Below, piece by piece: positions 1 to 5,456 of a stretch of 6,671 nt of DNA. The stretch lies in the NCBI GenBank assembly GCA_035690065.1, contig DASSKW010000021.1, forward strand, positions 1-6,671, written 5' to 3'. Numbering within the stretch: the first letter of the stretch is position 1; each line of letters begins with the position of its first letter. Both the position numbers and the translations under genes were made by a program. This DNA comes from DASSKW01 sp035690065 (GTDB taxonomy: Bacteria; Pseudomonadota; Gammaproteobacteria; Natronospirales; REEB76). The notes under the pieces were generated by a model. The model did no database searches and was not told the origin of the DNA. It worked only from the letters and a program-made list of their open reading frames with translations.

Positions 1-191
1 TCCATGTAGCCGATGCTCTGGTTGAACGGCTTGCTTTCGGCCAGCTTCTCGGTGGCACGGTGTAACAGACCGATATGCGGGTCGGCCTTGGTGATGACTT
101 CGCCGTCCATCTCCAGTACCAGGCGCAGCACGCCGTGCGCCGCCGGATGCTGCGGACCGAAGTTCATGGTGAAATTCCGGATCTCAGGCAT
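1..191 (-). CDS. nuoD: NADH-quinone oxidoreductase subunit D, N-terminal part (runs off the window)
   Basis: NuoD is the 49-kDa-type subunit of the peripheral arm of respiratory complex I. With NuoB it forms the quinone-binding cavity where electrons leave the last iron-sulfur cluster. Only the first 63 codons are present; the frame is open to the window edge. The translation begins MPEIRNFTMNFGPQHPAAHG, and GPQHPAAHG (residues 12-20) is a family hallmark. LHRATEKLAESK (about residues 43-54) matches the 49-kDa subunit signature, and H39 lies in the conserved DPHIG segment. The ATG at 191 is preceded by AAGGAGG with a 9-base spacer inside the end of nuoC. Its first 8 bases overlap the last 8 of nuoC, so translation is probably coupled. 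NuoD is a separate gene here, unlike the fused NuoCD of enteric bacteria. Identity is very secure; only the 3' end is missing. Confidence 0.97.
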   Translation of the reverse strand, partial: MPEIRNFTMNFGPQHPAAHGVLRLVLEMDGEVITKADPHIGLLHRATEKLAESKPFNQSIGYM

Positions 192-879
192 GCTTCGATG
201 CCTCCTTGAATGCTTCCTCGTAGCGGGCATCTTCGCGGATCACGCGCGGTACCAGTATCCGCGGCTCGATGCTGACCGGTTCATATACGACGCGCTTCTT
301 CTCCGGGTCGTAGCGCACTTCGACGTTGCCGGACAACGGAAAATCCTTGCGGAATGGATGCCCTATAAAACCATAATCGGTGAGGATGCGACGCATGTCG
401 GGATGGCCGTTGAACAATACGCCATAAAGATCGAACGCTTCACGTTCGAACCAGTTTGCTGACGCCCAGATATCGACCAGCGAATCCAGCATCGGTGGCT
501 CGCTGTCCGCACATAACGCGCGCAGACGCAGGCGCTGATTCAGGGAGAGGGATAACAGATGATATGTGACGGAGAAACGCCGCTGTGGACGTTGGTCAGC
601 TTCGAGCTGTTGCCGGTTGGCTCCACGGCTGAAGCCGCTGCGGGTAGCGTTGCGGGTCTGCCATTCAGCTTCCCCATAACCGAGATAATCGACGCCGCAG
701 ACATCCATCAACTGCTCGAAACGGAATTCTGTCTCGTCGCGCAAGGTGCGGCATACTTCGAGCAGGAGTCCTGCCGGCACTTCATAGCCCAGTTCATCGC
801 AACTGGATGGCAGGCGCTTCAGCACCTCGCCGAAGCGCGCTTCAACCTGTCCGGCGAGTCTGTCGGTCGCTTCACTCAT
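184..879 (-). CDS. nuoC: NADH-quinone oxidoreductase subunit C (30-kDa type)
   Basis: NuoC is a structural subunit of the complex I peripheral arm that packs against NuoD and NuoB near the membrane interface. The 231-residue product starts MSEATDRLAG. The 30-kDa signature is clear: FEREAFDLYGVLFNGHPDMR (about 144-163), then RRILTDYGF and GHPFRKDFPLSG (about 173-184). The C-terminal ERxxxxPRxxxR-like tail is YEPVSIEPRILVPRV. The frame is open further upstream to 1059, but that extension is antisense-like, Arg/Ser-rich sequence inside nuoB, so I chose the ATG at 879, 13 bases after the nuoB stop. The ribosome binding site there is weak (GAAAGAG-like, overlapping the nuoB stop), which suggests coupling to nuoB translation. 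Residues about 70-101 (EWQTRN...GFSRGANR...) form a polar segment between the N-terminal domain strands, longer than in minimal NuoC proteins. The gene is intact. Confidence 0.97.
   Translation of the reverse strand: MSEATDRLAGQVEARFGEVLKRLPSSCDELGYEVPAGLLLEVCRTLRDETEFRFEQLMDVCGVDYLGYGEAEWQTRNATRSGFSRGANRQQLEADQRPQRRFSVTYHLLSLSLNQRLRLRALCADSEPPMLDSLVDIWASANWFEREAFDLYGVLFNGHPDMRRILTDYGFIGHPFRKDFPLSGNVEVRYDPEKKRVVYEPVSIEPRILVPRVIREDARYEEAFKEASKHA
201..207 (-). promoter_or_regulatory. Strong ribosome binding site of nuoD
   Basis: The minus strand reads AAGGAGG, a near-perfect Shine-Dalgarno, 9 bases before the nuoD ATG. It lies wholly inside the 3' end of nuoC. It supports the start at 191 over the in-frame Met9 codon. 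Confidence 0.85.
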
Positions 880-892
880 CGGGATGACTCTT

Positions 893-1369
893 TCAACGGG
901 CGATCGTGTTGGTGCGCCGTATCTTCTTCTGCAACTGGATGATCCCGTACAGAAGTTGTTCGGCACTGGGTGGGCAGCCCGGGACATACACGTCAACCGG
1001 GACGATGCGGTCGCAGCCGCGCACCACGGAGTAGGAATAGTGATAGTAGCCGCCACCATTCGCGCAGGATCCCATCGAGATCACCCAACGCGGTTCGGCC
1101 ATCTGGTCATAGACCTTGCGCAAAGCCGGTGCCATCTTGTTGACCAGGGTACCGGCGACGATCATGACGTCCGACTGACGCGGACTGGGACGGAAGATCA
1201 CGCCGAAACGATCCAGATCGTAACGTGCGGCGCCAGCATGCATCATCTCGACGGCACAACAGGCCAAACCGAATGTCATCGGCCACAACGAACCGGTGCG
1301 CGCCCAGTTGACCACCGCATCCACACTGGTAGTCACGAAACCTTTCTCGGTGACGGCGCCTACTCCCAT
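893..1369 (-). CDS. nuoB: NADH-quinone oxidoreductase subunit B (N2 cluster)
   Basis: NuoB (PSST/20-kDa type) carries the terminal [4Fe-4S] cluster N2 of complex I, which passes electrons to quinone at the NuoB-NuoD interface. The 158-residue product shows all expected cluster ligands: the tandem pair C37-C38 in GLACCAVEMM, C102 in GSCANGGGYYHYSYS, and C132 in VPGCPPSAE. FRPSPRQSDVMIVAGT (about 59-74) is another conserved block. The frame also has an ATG at 1390 (MEEGSPR...), but that would deepen the overlap with nuoA to 31 bases and has no ribosome binding site. The ATG at 1369 has GAAGGGAG with a 7-base spacer and gives the usual family N-terminus (MGV..V.EKGFVTT). The chosen start overlaps the nuoA stop by 10 bases. 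Length and motifs are typical, with no sign of damage. Confidence 0.97.
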   Translation of the reverse strand: MGVGAVTEKGFVTTSVDAVVNWARTGSLWPMTFGLACCAVEMMHAGAARYDLDRFGVIFRPSPRQSDVMIVAGTLVNKMAPALRKVYDQMAEPRWVISMGSCANGGGYYHYSYSVVRGCDRIVPVDVYVPGCPPSAEQLLYGIIQLQKKIRRTNTIAR

Positions 1370-1728
1370 TCGAGGGCTCCCTTCTTCCATTCGTAGATGA
1401 AACCGACGACCAGGATGCCAAGAAAAATCGCCATCGCGAAAAACCCGAACAGCCCGATGTCATGCAGCGAGATCGCCCAGGGAAACAAAAATGCAATCTC
1501 GAGATCGAAGATGATGAACAGGATCGCGACCAGGTAATAGCGGACATCGAACTTCATGCGGCTGTCTTCGAAAGGTTCGAAGCCGCATTCATACGCCGAG
1601 AGTTTCTCGCTATCGGGACGCCGGATACCCAGCAACCAGCTGGCCACAAAGCCGGCACCGACCAGCACGCAGCCGAACAGAGTGCCGAGGATCAGGAACA
1701 GGAGGATCGGGACGTAGTTCGCGAGCAT
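1360..1728 (-). CDS. nuoA: NADH-quinone oxidoreductase subunit A
   Basis: NuoA is a small membrane subunit of complex I (ND3 type) at the junction of membrane and peripheral arms. The 122-residue product has three hydrophobic segments at about 4-34, 63-84 and 92-112. Between the first two is the conserved loop with SAYECGFEP (C48), equivalent to the loop whose cysteine reports the active/deactive state in mitochondrial ND3. The second segment holds FDLEIAFLFPWA with buried acidic residues D75 and E77. Two in-frame ATGs lie close together, at 1737 (MESMLANY) and 1728 (MLANY). I prefer 1728 because AGGA lies 8 bases and GGAG 3 bases upstream, whereas the nearest purine-rich site to 1737 abuts it directly. 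It is the first gene of the nuo operon and ends in a 10-base overlap with nuoB. The start is uncertain by three codons; the identity is not. Confidence 0.95.
   Translation of the reverse strand: MLANYVPILLFLILGTLFGCVLVGAGFVASWLLGIRRPDSEKLSAYECGFEPFEDSRMKFDVRYYLVAILFIIFDLEIAFLFPWAISLHDIGLFGFFAMAIFLGILVVGFIYEWKKGALEWE
1377..1384 (-). promoter_or_regulatory. Ribosome binding site deciding the nuoB start
   Basis: The minus strand reads GAAGGGAG, 7 bases before the ATG at 1369 and inside the nuoA coding end. The alternative nuoB ATG at 1390 has no such site in front of it, so this site favours the shorter 158-residue protein. Confidence 0.75.
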
Positions 1729-1740
1729 GCTCTCCATCCT

Positions 1741-1776
1741 GTGAAAATGACGTTGCTTTCACCCTTTTTTGCAACG
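1741..1776 (-). other. Possible H-type RNA pseudoknot in the nuoA leader
   Basis: Two interleaved 6-base complementary pairs are visible on the minus strand. CGTTGC (1771-1776) pairs with GCAACG (1751-1756), and GTGAAA (1757-1762) pairs with TTTCAC (1741-1746). The second left arm lies in the loop of the first hairpin and directly abuts its right arm, which is the topology of an H-type pseudoknot. The connecting loops are AAAAAAGG and TCAT. The structure would end right at the AGGATGGAG ribosome binding region of nuoA. Six-base pairings are common by chance in a spacer this size and the 4-base loop is tight, so the function is speculative. Confidence 0.22.
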
Positions 1777-1805
1777 CGGCCGTCAGACGCGCGATGCAGG
1801 ATTGC

Positions 1806-1890
1806 TGGTGCCGACGGGGAGACTCGAACTCCCACGGTTTTACCCACTACCACCTCAAGGTAGCGTGTCTACCAATTCCACCACGTCGGC
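1806..1890 (-). tRNA. tRNA-Leu, anticodon GAG
   Basis: An 85-base class II tRNA with encoded CCA reads on the minus strand. The acceptor stem is GCCGACG paired with CGTCGGC, with discriminator A and then CCA (1806-1808). The D arm holds GTGG-AATTGGTAGAC. The anticodon stem CTACC/GGTAG closes the loop TTGAGGT, giving anticodon GAG (1854-1856), which reads CUC and CUU leucine codons. A 13-base variable arm (TGGGTAAAACCGT) can form a short GGT/ACC stem, as expected for leucine tRNAs. The T arm is GGGAG-TTCGAGT-CTCCC. From memory it closely resembles E. coli leuU, which also lies just downstream of secG. It is separated from secG by an intrinsic terminator. No terminator is visible between its 3' end and nuoA. 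Confidence 0.98.
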
Positions 1891-1908
1891 AGTGCTTCGA
1901 CTGCCGGA

Positions 1909-1943
1909 TCTACATGGCCCGGCGGCAAAGACGATCAATTTTA
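1909..1943 (-). promoter_or_regulatory. Candidate promoter elements for tRNA-Leu (and perhaps nuo)
   Basis: This lies in the 101-base spacer 1891-1991 between secG and the tRNA, downstream of the secG terminator. Two weak sigma-70-like options are visible on the minus strand. One is TTGATC (1933-1938) and TGTAGA (1909-1914) with an 18-base spacer, followed by a GC-rich CCGGC discriminator typical of stringently controlled tRNA promoters; this would start transcription about 10 bases before the tRNA. The other is a better -10, TAAAAT (1938-1943), without a recognisable -35. The tRNA needs a promoter near here if the terminator works, but which element is used cannot be decided by eye. Confidence 0.35.
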
Positions 1944-1958
1944 ACGTATGCGACCGAT

Positions 1959-1984
1959 AAAAAGCGACGTATGTGCGACGTCGC
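1959..1984 (-). terminator. Intrinsic terminator after secG
   Basis: On the minus strand GCGACGT pairs with ACGTCGC (7 base pairs, plus a possible G-U closing pair) around the 7-base loop CGCACAT, followed by TTTTT. It begins 7 bases after the secG stop codon, so it should end the folP-glmM-tpiA-secG transcript and insulate the tRNA/nuo unit. Confidence 0.8.
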
Positions 1985-1991
1985 CAGGACG

Positions 1992-2369
1992 CTAGTGCCC
2001 CGGATTACCCTCGGGTGGCGGCGCTTTCGGCTTATCAGCCGCAGTCGGTGCTGGCGTTCCCGTGGCGGGTTTGGCAGGAACAGTCGGCTGTTGTTGCGCC
2101 GCAGCCTGCTCCACGACGCTCTTCGGAGTCTCGGGGCCATGGTGCGACAGATACGCCATGGCCAGTGCGAGGATGAAGAACGCAGTCGCCAGCACACCCG
2201 TGCTGCGAGTCAGGAAATTGGCCGAGCCGGCCGCCCCGAAGACCGTGCCGGACGCGCCGCTGCCGAAGGCGGCGCCTGCATCGGCACCTTTGCCCTGTTG
2301 CAACAGGATCAGGACGATCAGCGCCACCGCGACGAAGACCAGGATTATTTCAAGGATGGTGTACAACAT
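1992..2369 (-). CDS. secG: Preprotein translocase subunit SecG
   Basis: SecG is the small accessory subunit of the inner-membrane SecYEG channel and aids SecA-driven protein export. The 125-residue product has the family's two-helix hairpin: a first membrane segment at about 2-23 (LYTILEIILVF...LILLQ), the conserved QQGKGADAGAAFGSGASGT loop (about 24-42) with FGAAGSANFLTR, and a second segment at about 56-75. After HHGPE the protein ends in a tail of about 48 residues rich in Ala, Pro, Gln, Thr and Lys, ending PPPEGNPGH. Such low-complexity tails are common in proteobacterial SecG. The frame is open upstream to 2459, but that part overlaps tpiA; the ATG at 2369 gives the usual MLYTIL-type start. 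Its ribosome binding site is weak (GAG 5 bases before). The spacing to tpiA is 34 bases and an intrinsic terminator follows. Confidence 0.95.
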   Translation of the reverse strand: MLYTILEIILVFVAVALIVLILLQQGKGADAGAAFGSGASGTVFGAAGSANFLTRSTGVLATAFFILALAMAYLSHHGPETPKSVVEQAAAQQQPTVPAKPATGTPAPTAADKPKAPPPEGNPGH

Positions 2370-2403
2370 AGGAACTCGAAACTCTATATATAGAAAACCA
2401 GAA

Positions 2404-3156
2404 TCAGACGGCTGCCTTGCAGATGGCCAGAAATTCGGCTGCGTCCAGGGACGCGCCACCTACCAGACCACCATCTATATCGGGCATCCGGAACAACTCG
2501 CCAGCGTTCGATGCCTTGACGCTGCCTCCATATAGAAGTTGCAGCGAGTCGCCTATTTTAACATCTTCAGCCCGAACCGTGCTGCGGATAAAGGCATGTA
2601 CATCCTGAGCCTGCGACGGGCTGGCCGTCCGGCCGGTGCCGATAGCCCATACCGGTTCATAGGCGACCACCGCATTGCCGAGAGCCGCGGGACCGGCAGC
2701 TTCCAATATCGCCTTGAGCTGGGTGCCTACCACCGCATGCGTCTCGCCGGCTTCGCGCTGGGCCAGGGTCTCGCCCACGCACAGGATCGGGATCAGTCCG
2801 GCGCGCTGTGCCGCCATGAACTTGCGTACCACCACCGGATCGGTCTCGTTATAGAGATGGCGACGTTCGGAATGTCCCACGATCACATACCGGCAATCGA
2901 AGTCACGCAGCATCGGACCGGAGACTTCGCCGGTATATGCGCCATTATCTTCCGCGCACAGATTCTGCGCCCCCAACATGACCTGGCTGCCCTTCAACAG
3001 GCGCCCGACCTCGGCAAGTTGCACGAACGGTGGACACAACAGGACCCCGGTTCCGGGAGTCGATTCCAGTCCATCCAGGATATCTGCAGCCAGTCTTCCC
3101 GCGCTTTCGCGCGAGCCATTCATCTTCCAGTTACCGGCCACCAGGAACGGACGCAT
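2404..3156 (-). CDS. tpiA: Triosephosphate isomerase
   Basis: This cytoplasmic enzyme interconverts dihydroxyacetone phosphate and glyceraldehyde 3-phosphate in glycolysis and gluconeogenesis. The 250-residue length is typical of the TIM-barrel family. The catalytic residues are visible: N9 and K11 in GNWKMNG, electrophile H95 in VIVGHSERR, and the base E167 in AYEPVWAIGTG, which also starts the mobile loop 6. The phosphate-binding loops YGGSV (209-213) and GLVGGASL (about 230-237) are present. The ATG at 3156 has AAGGGA with a 7-base spacer. It follows glmM by 58 bases, a gap that holds a GC-rich hairpin, and precedes secG by 34 bases. In several gammaproteobacteria tpiA sits at this spot next to secG; in E. 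coli it is elsewhere. The gene is intact with no odd features. Confidence 0.98.
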   Translation of the reverse strand: MRPFLVAGNWKMNGSRESAGRLAADILDGLESTPGTGVLLCPPFVQLAEVGRLLKGSQVMLGAQNLCAEDNGAYTGEVSGPMLRDFDCRYVIVGHSERRHLYNETDPVVVRKFMAAQRAGLIPILCVGETLAQREAGETHAVVGTQLKAILEAAGPAALGNAVVAYEPVWAIGTGRTASPSQAQDVHAFIRSTVRAEDVKIGDSLQLLYGGSVKASNAGELFRMPDIDGGLVGGASLDAAEFLAICKAAV

Positions 3157-3175
3157 GCTTCAATCCCTTGTCTGA

Positions 3176-3201
3176 AGGCGCGCAAGGATACTGGCGCGCC
3201 T
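3176..3201 (-). other. GC-rich hairpin between glmM and tpiA
   Basis: The arms AGGCGCGC (minus strand 3194-3201) and GCGCGCCT (3176-3183) form a perfect 8-base-pair stem with a 10-base loop, 13 bases after the glmM stop. No T-run follows, so it is not a classical intrinsic terminator. It ends just before the tpiA ribosome binding site at 3164-3169. It could stabilise a transcript end, slow polymerase or simply be chance in GC-rich DNA. Confidence 0.4.
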
Positions 3202-3214
3202 CCCGCAAAGCAAA

Positions 3215-4552
3215 TCACACACCGGCAGCAACACGCACCGCATCGGCAATCGTGCCAGCCAGCTGCTGCGTCTCCGCCGCTTGTTCGCCTTCTACCATGA
3301 CCCGCACTACCGGCTCGGTGCCGGAAGCACGCAATAGCACCCGGCCGCGGGAACCGAGTTGTTGCTCGACGCTCTGCACGGCGGCACGGATGGTTTTGGC
3401 ATCCAGATCCACGCGGGTTGGCGTTCTTACATTCACAAGGGTCTGCGGATATTTGTTCATACCGGATTTCATGTCAGCAAGATCGCGCCCGGCAGCTGCC
3501 AGCGCTTCCAGTACCTGCAGGGCCGAGATGATCCCATCTCCGGTCGTGGTCCGATCAAGACAGACGATGTGACCGGAATTCTCGCCGCCTAACATCCCGC
3601 CCTCCTGTTCCAGCATCGCCATCACGTATCGGTCGCCCACATTGGCACGACGAAACCCGATGTTCTGCCTGGCAAATGCCTGCTCGAGCCCGAGATTGCT
3701 CATCAAGGTTCCGACCACCGGCCCTTTGAGTGCGCCGAGTGCATGACGCCGCATCGCGATGAGATACAGCAATTCATCACCGTCCACCAGTTCACCGCGA
3801 TGATCGACCATCAACAACCGGTCCCCGTCACCGTCAAATGCGATACCGAGATGCGCCTGTGTCGCGATCACTTTCTGACGCAGGTTCTCAGGGTGAGTGG
3901 AACCGCATTCCCGATTGATGTTCATGCCATCCGGTTCAGTACCGAGACTGATCACCTCGGCACCGAATTCATTGAACACACCGGGCGCGATCTTGTAAGT
4001 CGCGCCATTGGCACAATCCAGCACGATCTTCATACCCGACAAGTTCAATCCGAGCGGGACCGAAACCTTGCAGAACTCGATGTAACGCCCAGCCGCATCC
4101 TCGATGCGGCGCGCTCCACCCAGCCTGGCAGAATCCACCGTCGCGAATGGGCGTTCCAGTTCGCGTTCGATCGCCAGTTCGACGTCGTCGGCAAGTTTGC
4201 GGCCTTCGGCAGAAAAGAATTTGATCCCGTTGTCGTAATAGGGATTGTGTGAGGCGCTGATCACGACACCCGCCTGAGCATGAAAGCTGCGTGTCAGGTA
4301 GGCGATGGCTGGTGTCGGCATGGGGCCAAGCAGGCGCAGGTTGACGCCCGCTGCTGAAAACCCCGCTTCCAGCGCAGCTTCGAACATGTAACCCGAGATG
4401 CGGGTGTCCTTGCCGATCAGTACCGTACCGCCGCTCTCGGGTGCCAATACCCGACCGGCAGCGCGCCCCAGTCGCAGCATGAACTCGGCGTTCATCTGCG
4501 CATCGCCGACGCGGCCGCGGATACCATCGGTACCGAAAAATTTGCGCTTCAT
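3215..4552 (-). CDS. glmM: Phosphoglucosamine mutase
   Basis: GlmM converts glucosamine 6-phosphate to glucosamine 1-phosphate in the cytoplasm, on the route to UDP-GlcNAc for peptidoglycan and lipopolysaccharide. The 445 residues equal the E. coli length. All four active-site elements are visible: the phosphorylated serine S101 in VISASHNPYYDNGIKFF; the Mg-binding loop DGDGDR (D240, D242, D244); the sugar-binding loop GGENSGH (322-328); and the phosphate-binding loop RASGTEPVVRVMVE (from R408). The N-terminus MKRKFFGTDGIRG is the standard family start, so the ATG at 4552 is secure although its ribosome binding site is weak (AGG 9 bases before). It follows folP by 19 bases, the same pairing as in E. 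coli, and is probably co-transcribed with it. Confidence 0.98.
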   Translation of the reverse strand: MKRKFFGTDGIRGRVGDAQMNAEFMLRLGRAAGRVLAPESGGTVLIGKDTRISGYMFEAALEAGFSAAGVNLRLLGPMPTPAIAYLTRSFHAQAGVVISASHNPYYDNGIKFFSAEGRKLADDVELAIERELERPFATVDSARLGGARRIEDAAGRYIEFCKVSVPLGLNLSGMKIVLDCANGATYKIAPGVFNEFGAEVISLGTEPDGMNINRECGSTHPENLRQKVIATQAHLGIAFDGDGDRLLMVDHRGELVDGDELLYLIAMRRHALGALKGPVVGTLMSNLGLEQAFARQNIGFRRANVGDRYVMAMLEQEGGMLGGENSGHIVCLDRTTTGDGIISALQVLEALAAAGRDLADMKSGMNKYPQTLVNVRTPTRVDLDAKTIRAAVQSVEQQLGSRGRVLLRASGTEPVVRVMVEGEQAAETQQLAGTIADAVRVAAGV

Positions 4553-4571
4553 CCGTCCATGCCTGTGTTGA

Positions 4572-5405
4572 TCACTGGGCGATTCTAGCAGCTGTGACTA
4601 CTTTCAGCGCCTCGACCGTCGGCCCGACGTCGTGGCAACGTACGATATGCGCTCCATTCAGGACTGCAAATATGGCCGCAGCGATACTGGCGTACAGGCG
4701 TTCCCCGGCCCCAGCTCCGCCCAGCAGCACGCCGAGCATGGATTTGCGCGACAGTCCCACCAGCAACGGTTGCCCTGACGTTGCCAGCTCGGACAGATGC
4801 TTCAAGAGTGCCAGATTGTGTTCCAGGTTCTTGCCAAAGCCGAAGCCAGGATCGATCAGTATCGAGTGTTCAGGGATGCCGCTGCTGACACATGCCTCAA
4901 CTCGCTGCGCCAGGAACTGCTTCACTTCTGCCACTACATCACGATAATGCGGATGCTGTTGCATGCTGCGCGGCTCACCCTGCATGTGCATCACACAGAC
5001 CGGCACGCCGCATTCATGTGCCGCCTGCAATGCTCCTGCCGAGCGCAACCCATATACGTCATTTATCATGCCGGCACCGGCAGCGACAGCAGCGCGCATG
5101 ACTTCGGGTTTGCTCGTATCTACCGAGACAGGTACCGGCACTTCAGCGGCCAACCGTTCGATCAAGGGGATAACCCGGTCGAGTTCTTCCTGCACACCGA
5201 TCGCTTCCGCACCGGGCCGGGTGGATTCACCGCCGATGTCCAGCAGATCCGCGCCCTGTTCCACCATCTCATGGGCGTGTCGCAGGGCAGTATCGAAATC
5301 CGTGAATGCGCCGCCATCCGAGAACGAATCCGGGGTGCGGTTGAGTATCCCCATCACTTTAGGTCGGGAGAGGTCCAGTATCTGCTTGCCAAATTGCAAT
5401 TGCAT
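4572..5405 (-). CDS. folP: Dihydropteroate synthase
   Basis: FolP joins 7,8-dihydropterin pyrophosphate with p-aminobenzoate to make dihydropteroate, the sulfonamide-sensitive step of folate synthesis. The 277-residue product shows the family landmarks in order: GILNRTPDSFSDGG (N22, loop 1), GGESTRPGA (58-66, loop 2), SVDTSKP (D96), IND (N115-D116), DPGFGFGKN (D185, K192), GLSRKS (K221) and VRCHDV (R256, H258). I chose the ATG at 5405 (MQLQFGKQILDLS, like E. coli FolP) because it has CAGGGA with an 8-base spacer. The frame also has a TTG at 5429 that would add 8 residues and sit against the upstream terminator's T-run. Position 23 is Arg, where E. coli has Val in NVTPDSF. The spacer to ftsH (69 bases) contains a strong terminator, and glmM follows 19 bases downstream. 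Confidence 0.97.
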   Translation of the reverse strand: MQLQFGKQILDLSRPKVMGILNRTPDSFSDGGAFTDFDTALRHAHEMVEQGADLLDIGGESTRPGAEAIGVQEELDRVIPLIERLAAEVPVPVSVDTSKPEVMRAAVAAGAGMINDVYGLRSAGALQAAHECGVPVCVMHMQGEPRSMQQHPHYRDVVAEVKQFLAQRVEACVSSGIPEHSILIDPGFGFGKNLEHNLALLKHLSELATSGQPLLVGLSRKSMLGVLLGGAGAGERLYASIAAAIFAVLNGAHIVRCHDVGPTVEALKVVTAARIAQ

Positions 5406-5413
5406 CGGTCCGA

Positions 5414-5419
5414 TCCCTG
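5414..5419 (-). promoter_or_regulatory. Ribosome binding site deciding the folP start
   Basis: The minus strand reads CAGGGA, 8 bases before the ATG at 5405. It lies only 11 bases after the T-run of the ftsH terminator. It favours the 277-residue protein over the TTG start at 5429. Confidence 0.7.
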
Positions 5420-5430
5420 CCCCATTCAAT

Positions 5431-5456
5431 GAAAAAGCCGGCGCAAGCGCCGGCTT
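5431..5456 (-). terminator. Intrinsic terminator between ftsH and folP
   Basis: On the minus strand AAGCCGGCGC and GCGCCGGCTT are perfectly complementary (10 base pairs around TT, or more realistically 8-9 pairs around a CTTG tetraloop). The run TTTTT, partly in the stem, and then C follow. It starts 18 bases after the ftsH stop and ends 25 bases before the folP ATG. It should end most ftsH transcripts. No room is left for a full promoter between it and folP, so it may act as a partial terminator or attenuator. Confidence 0.88.

Noticed and set aside
880..1059. Upstream extension of the nuoC frame by 60 codons
   Set aside because: It would overlap almost 170 bases of nuoB, does not resemble NuoC N-termini, and the ATG at 879 fits family length and gene spacing.
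1754..1776. TTGCAA followed 18 bases later by TCATTT as a nuoA promoter
   Set aside because: The -10 candidate matches only two of six consensus bases, too weak to call a promoter.
1794..2393. Plus-strand open frame of 199 codons across tRNA-Leu and secG
   Set aside because: It runs antisense through a tRNA, a terminator and secG, and its product is Arg-rich without motifs. It is not a gene.
2383..2394. AT-rich perfect palindrome (minus strand TCTATATATAGA) between tpiA and secG, with a TATATA that could serve as a -10
   Set aside because: No -35 element at a proper distance was seen, and the short palindrome can be chance in an AT-rich spacer. It could help ribosome loading at the weak secG site, but nothing further supports that.
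2539..3300. Long plus-strand open frame of 253 codons
   Set aside because: It lies antisense to tpiA and the end of glmM, which have full family motifs. Its translation is His/Arg/Gln-rich with no recognisable domain. It is a shadow of GC-rich coding sequence.
4549..4560. Tiny reading frame ATG GAC GGA TGA whose stop overlaps the glmM start codon
   Set aside because: It has the form of a coupling mini-ORF, but three codons occur easily by chance and it has no stronger ribosome binding site than glmM itself.
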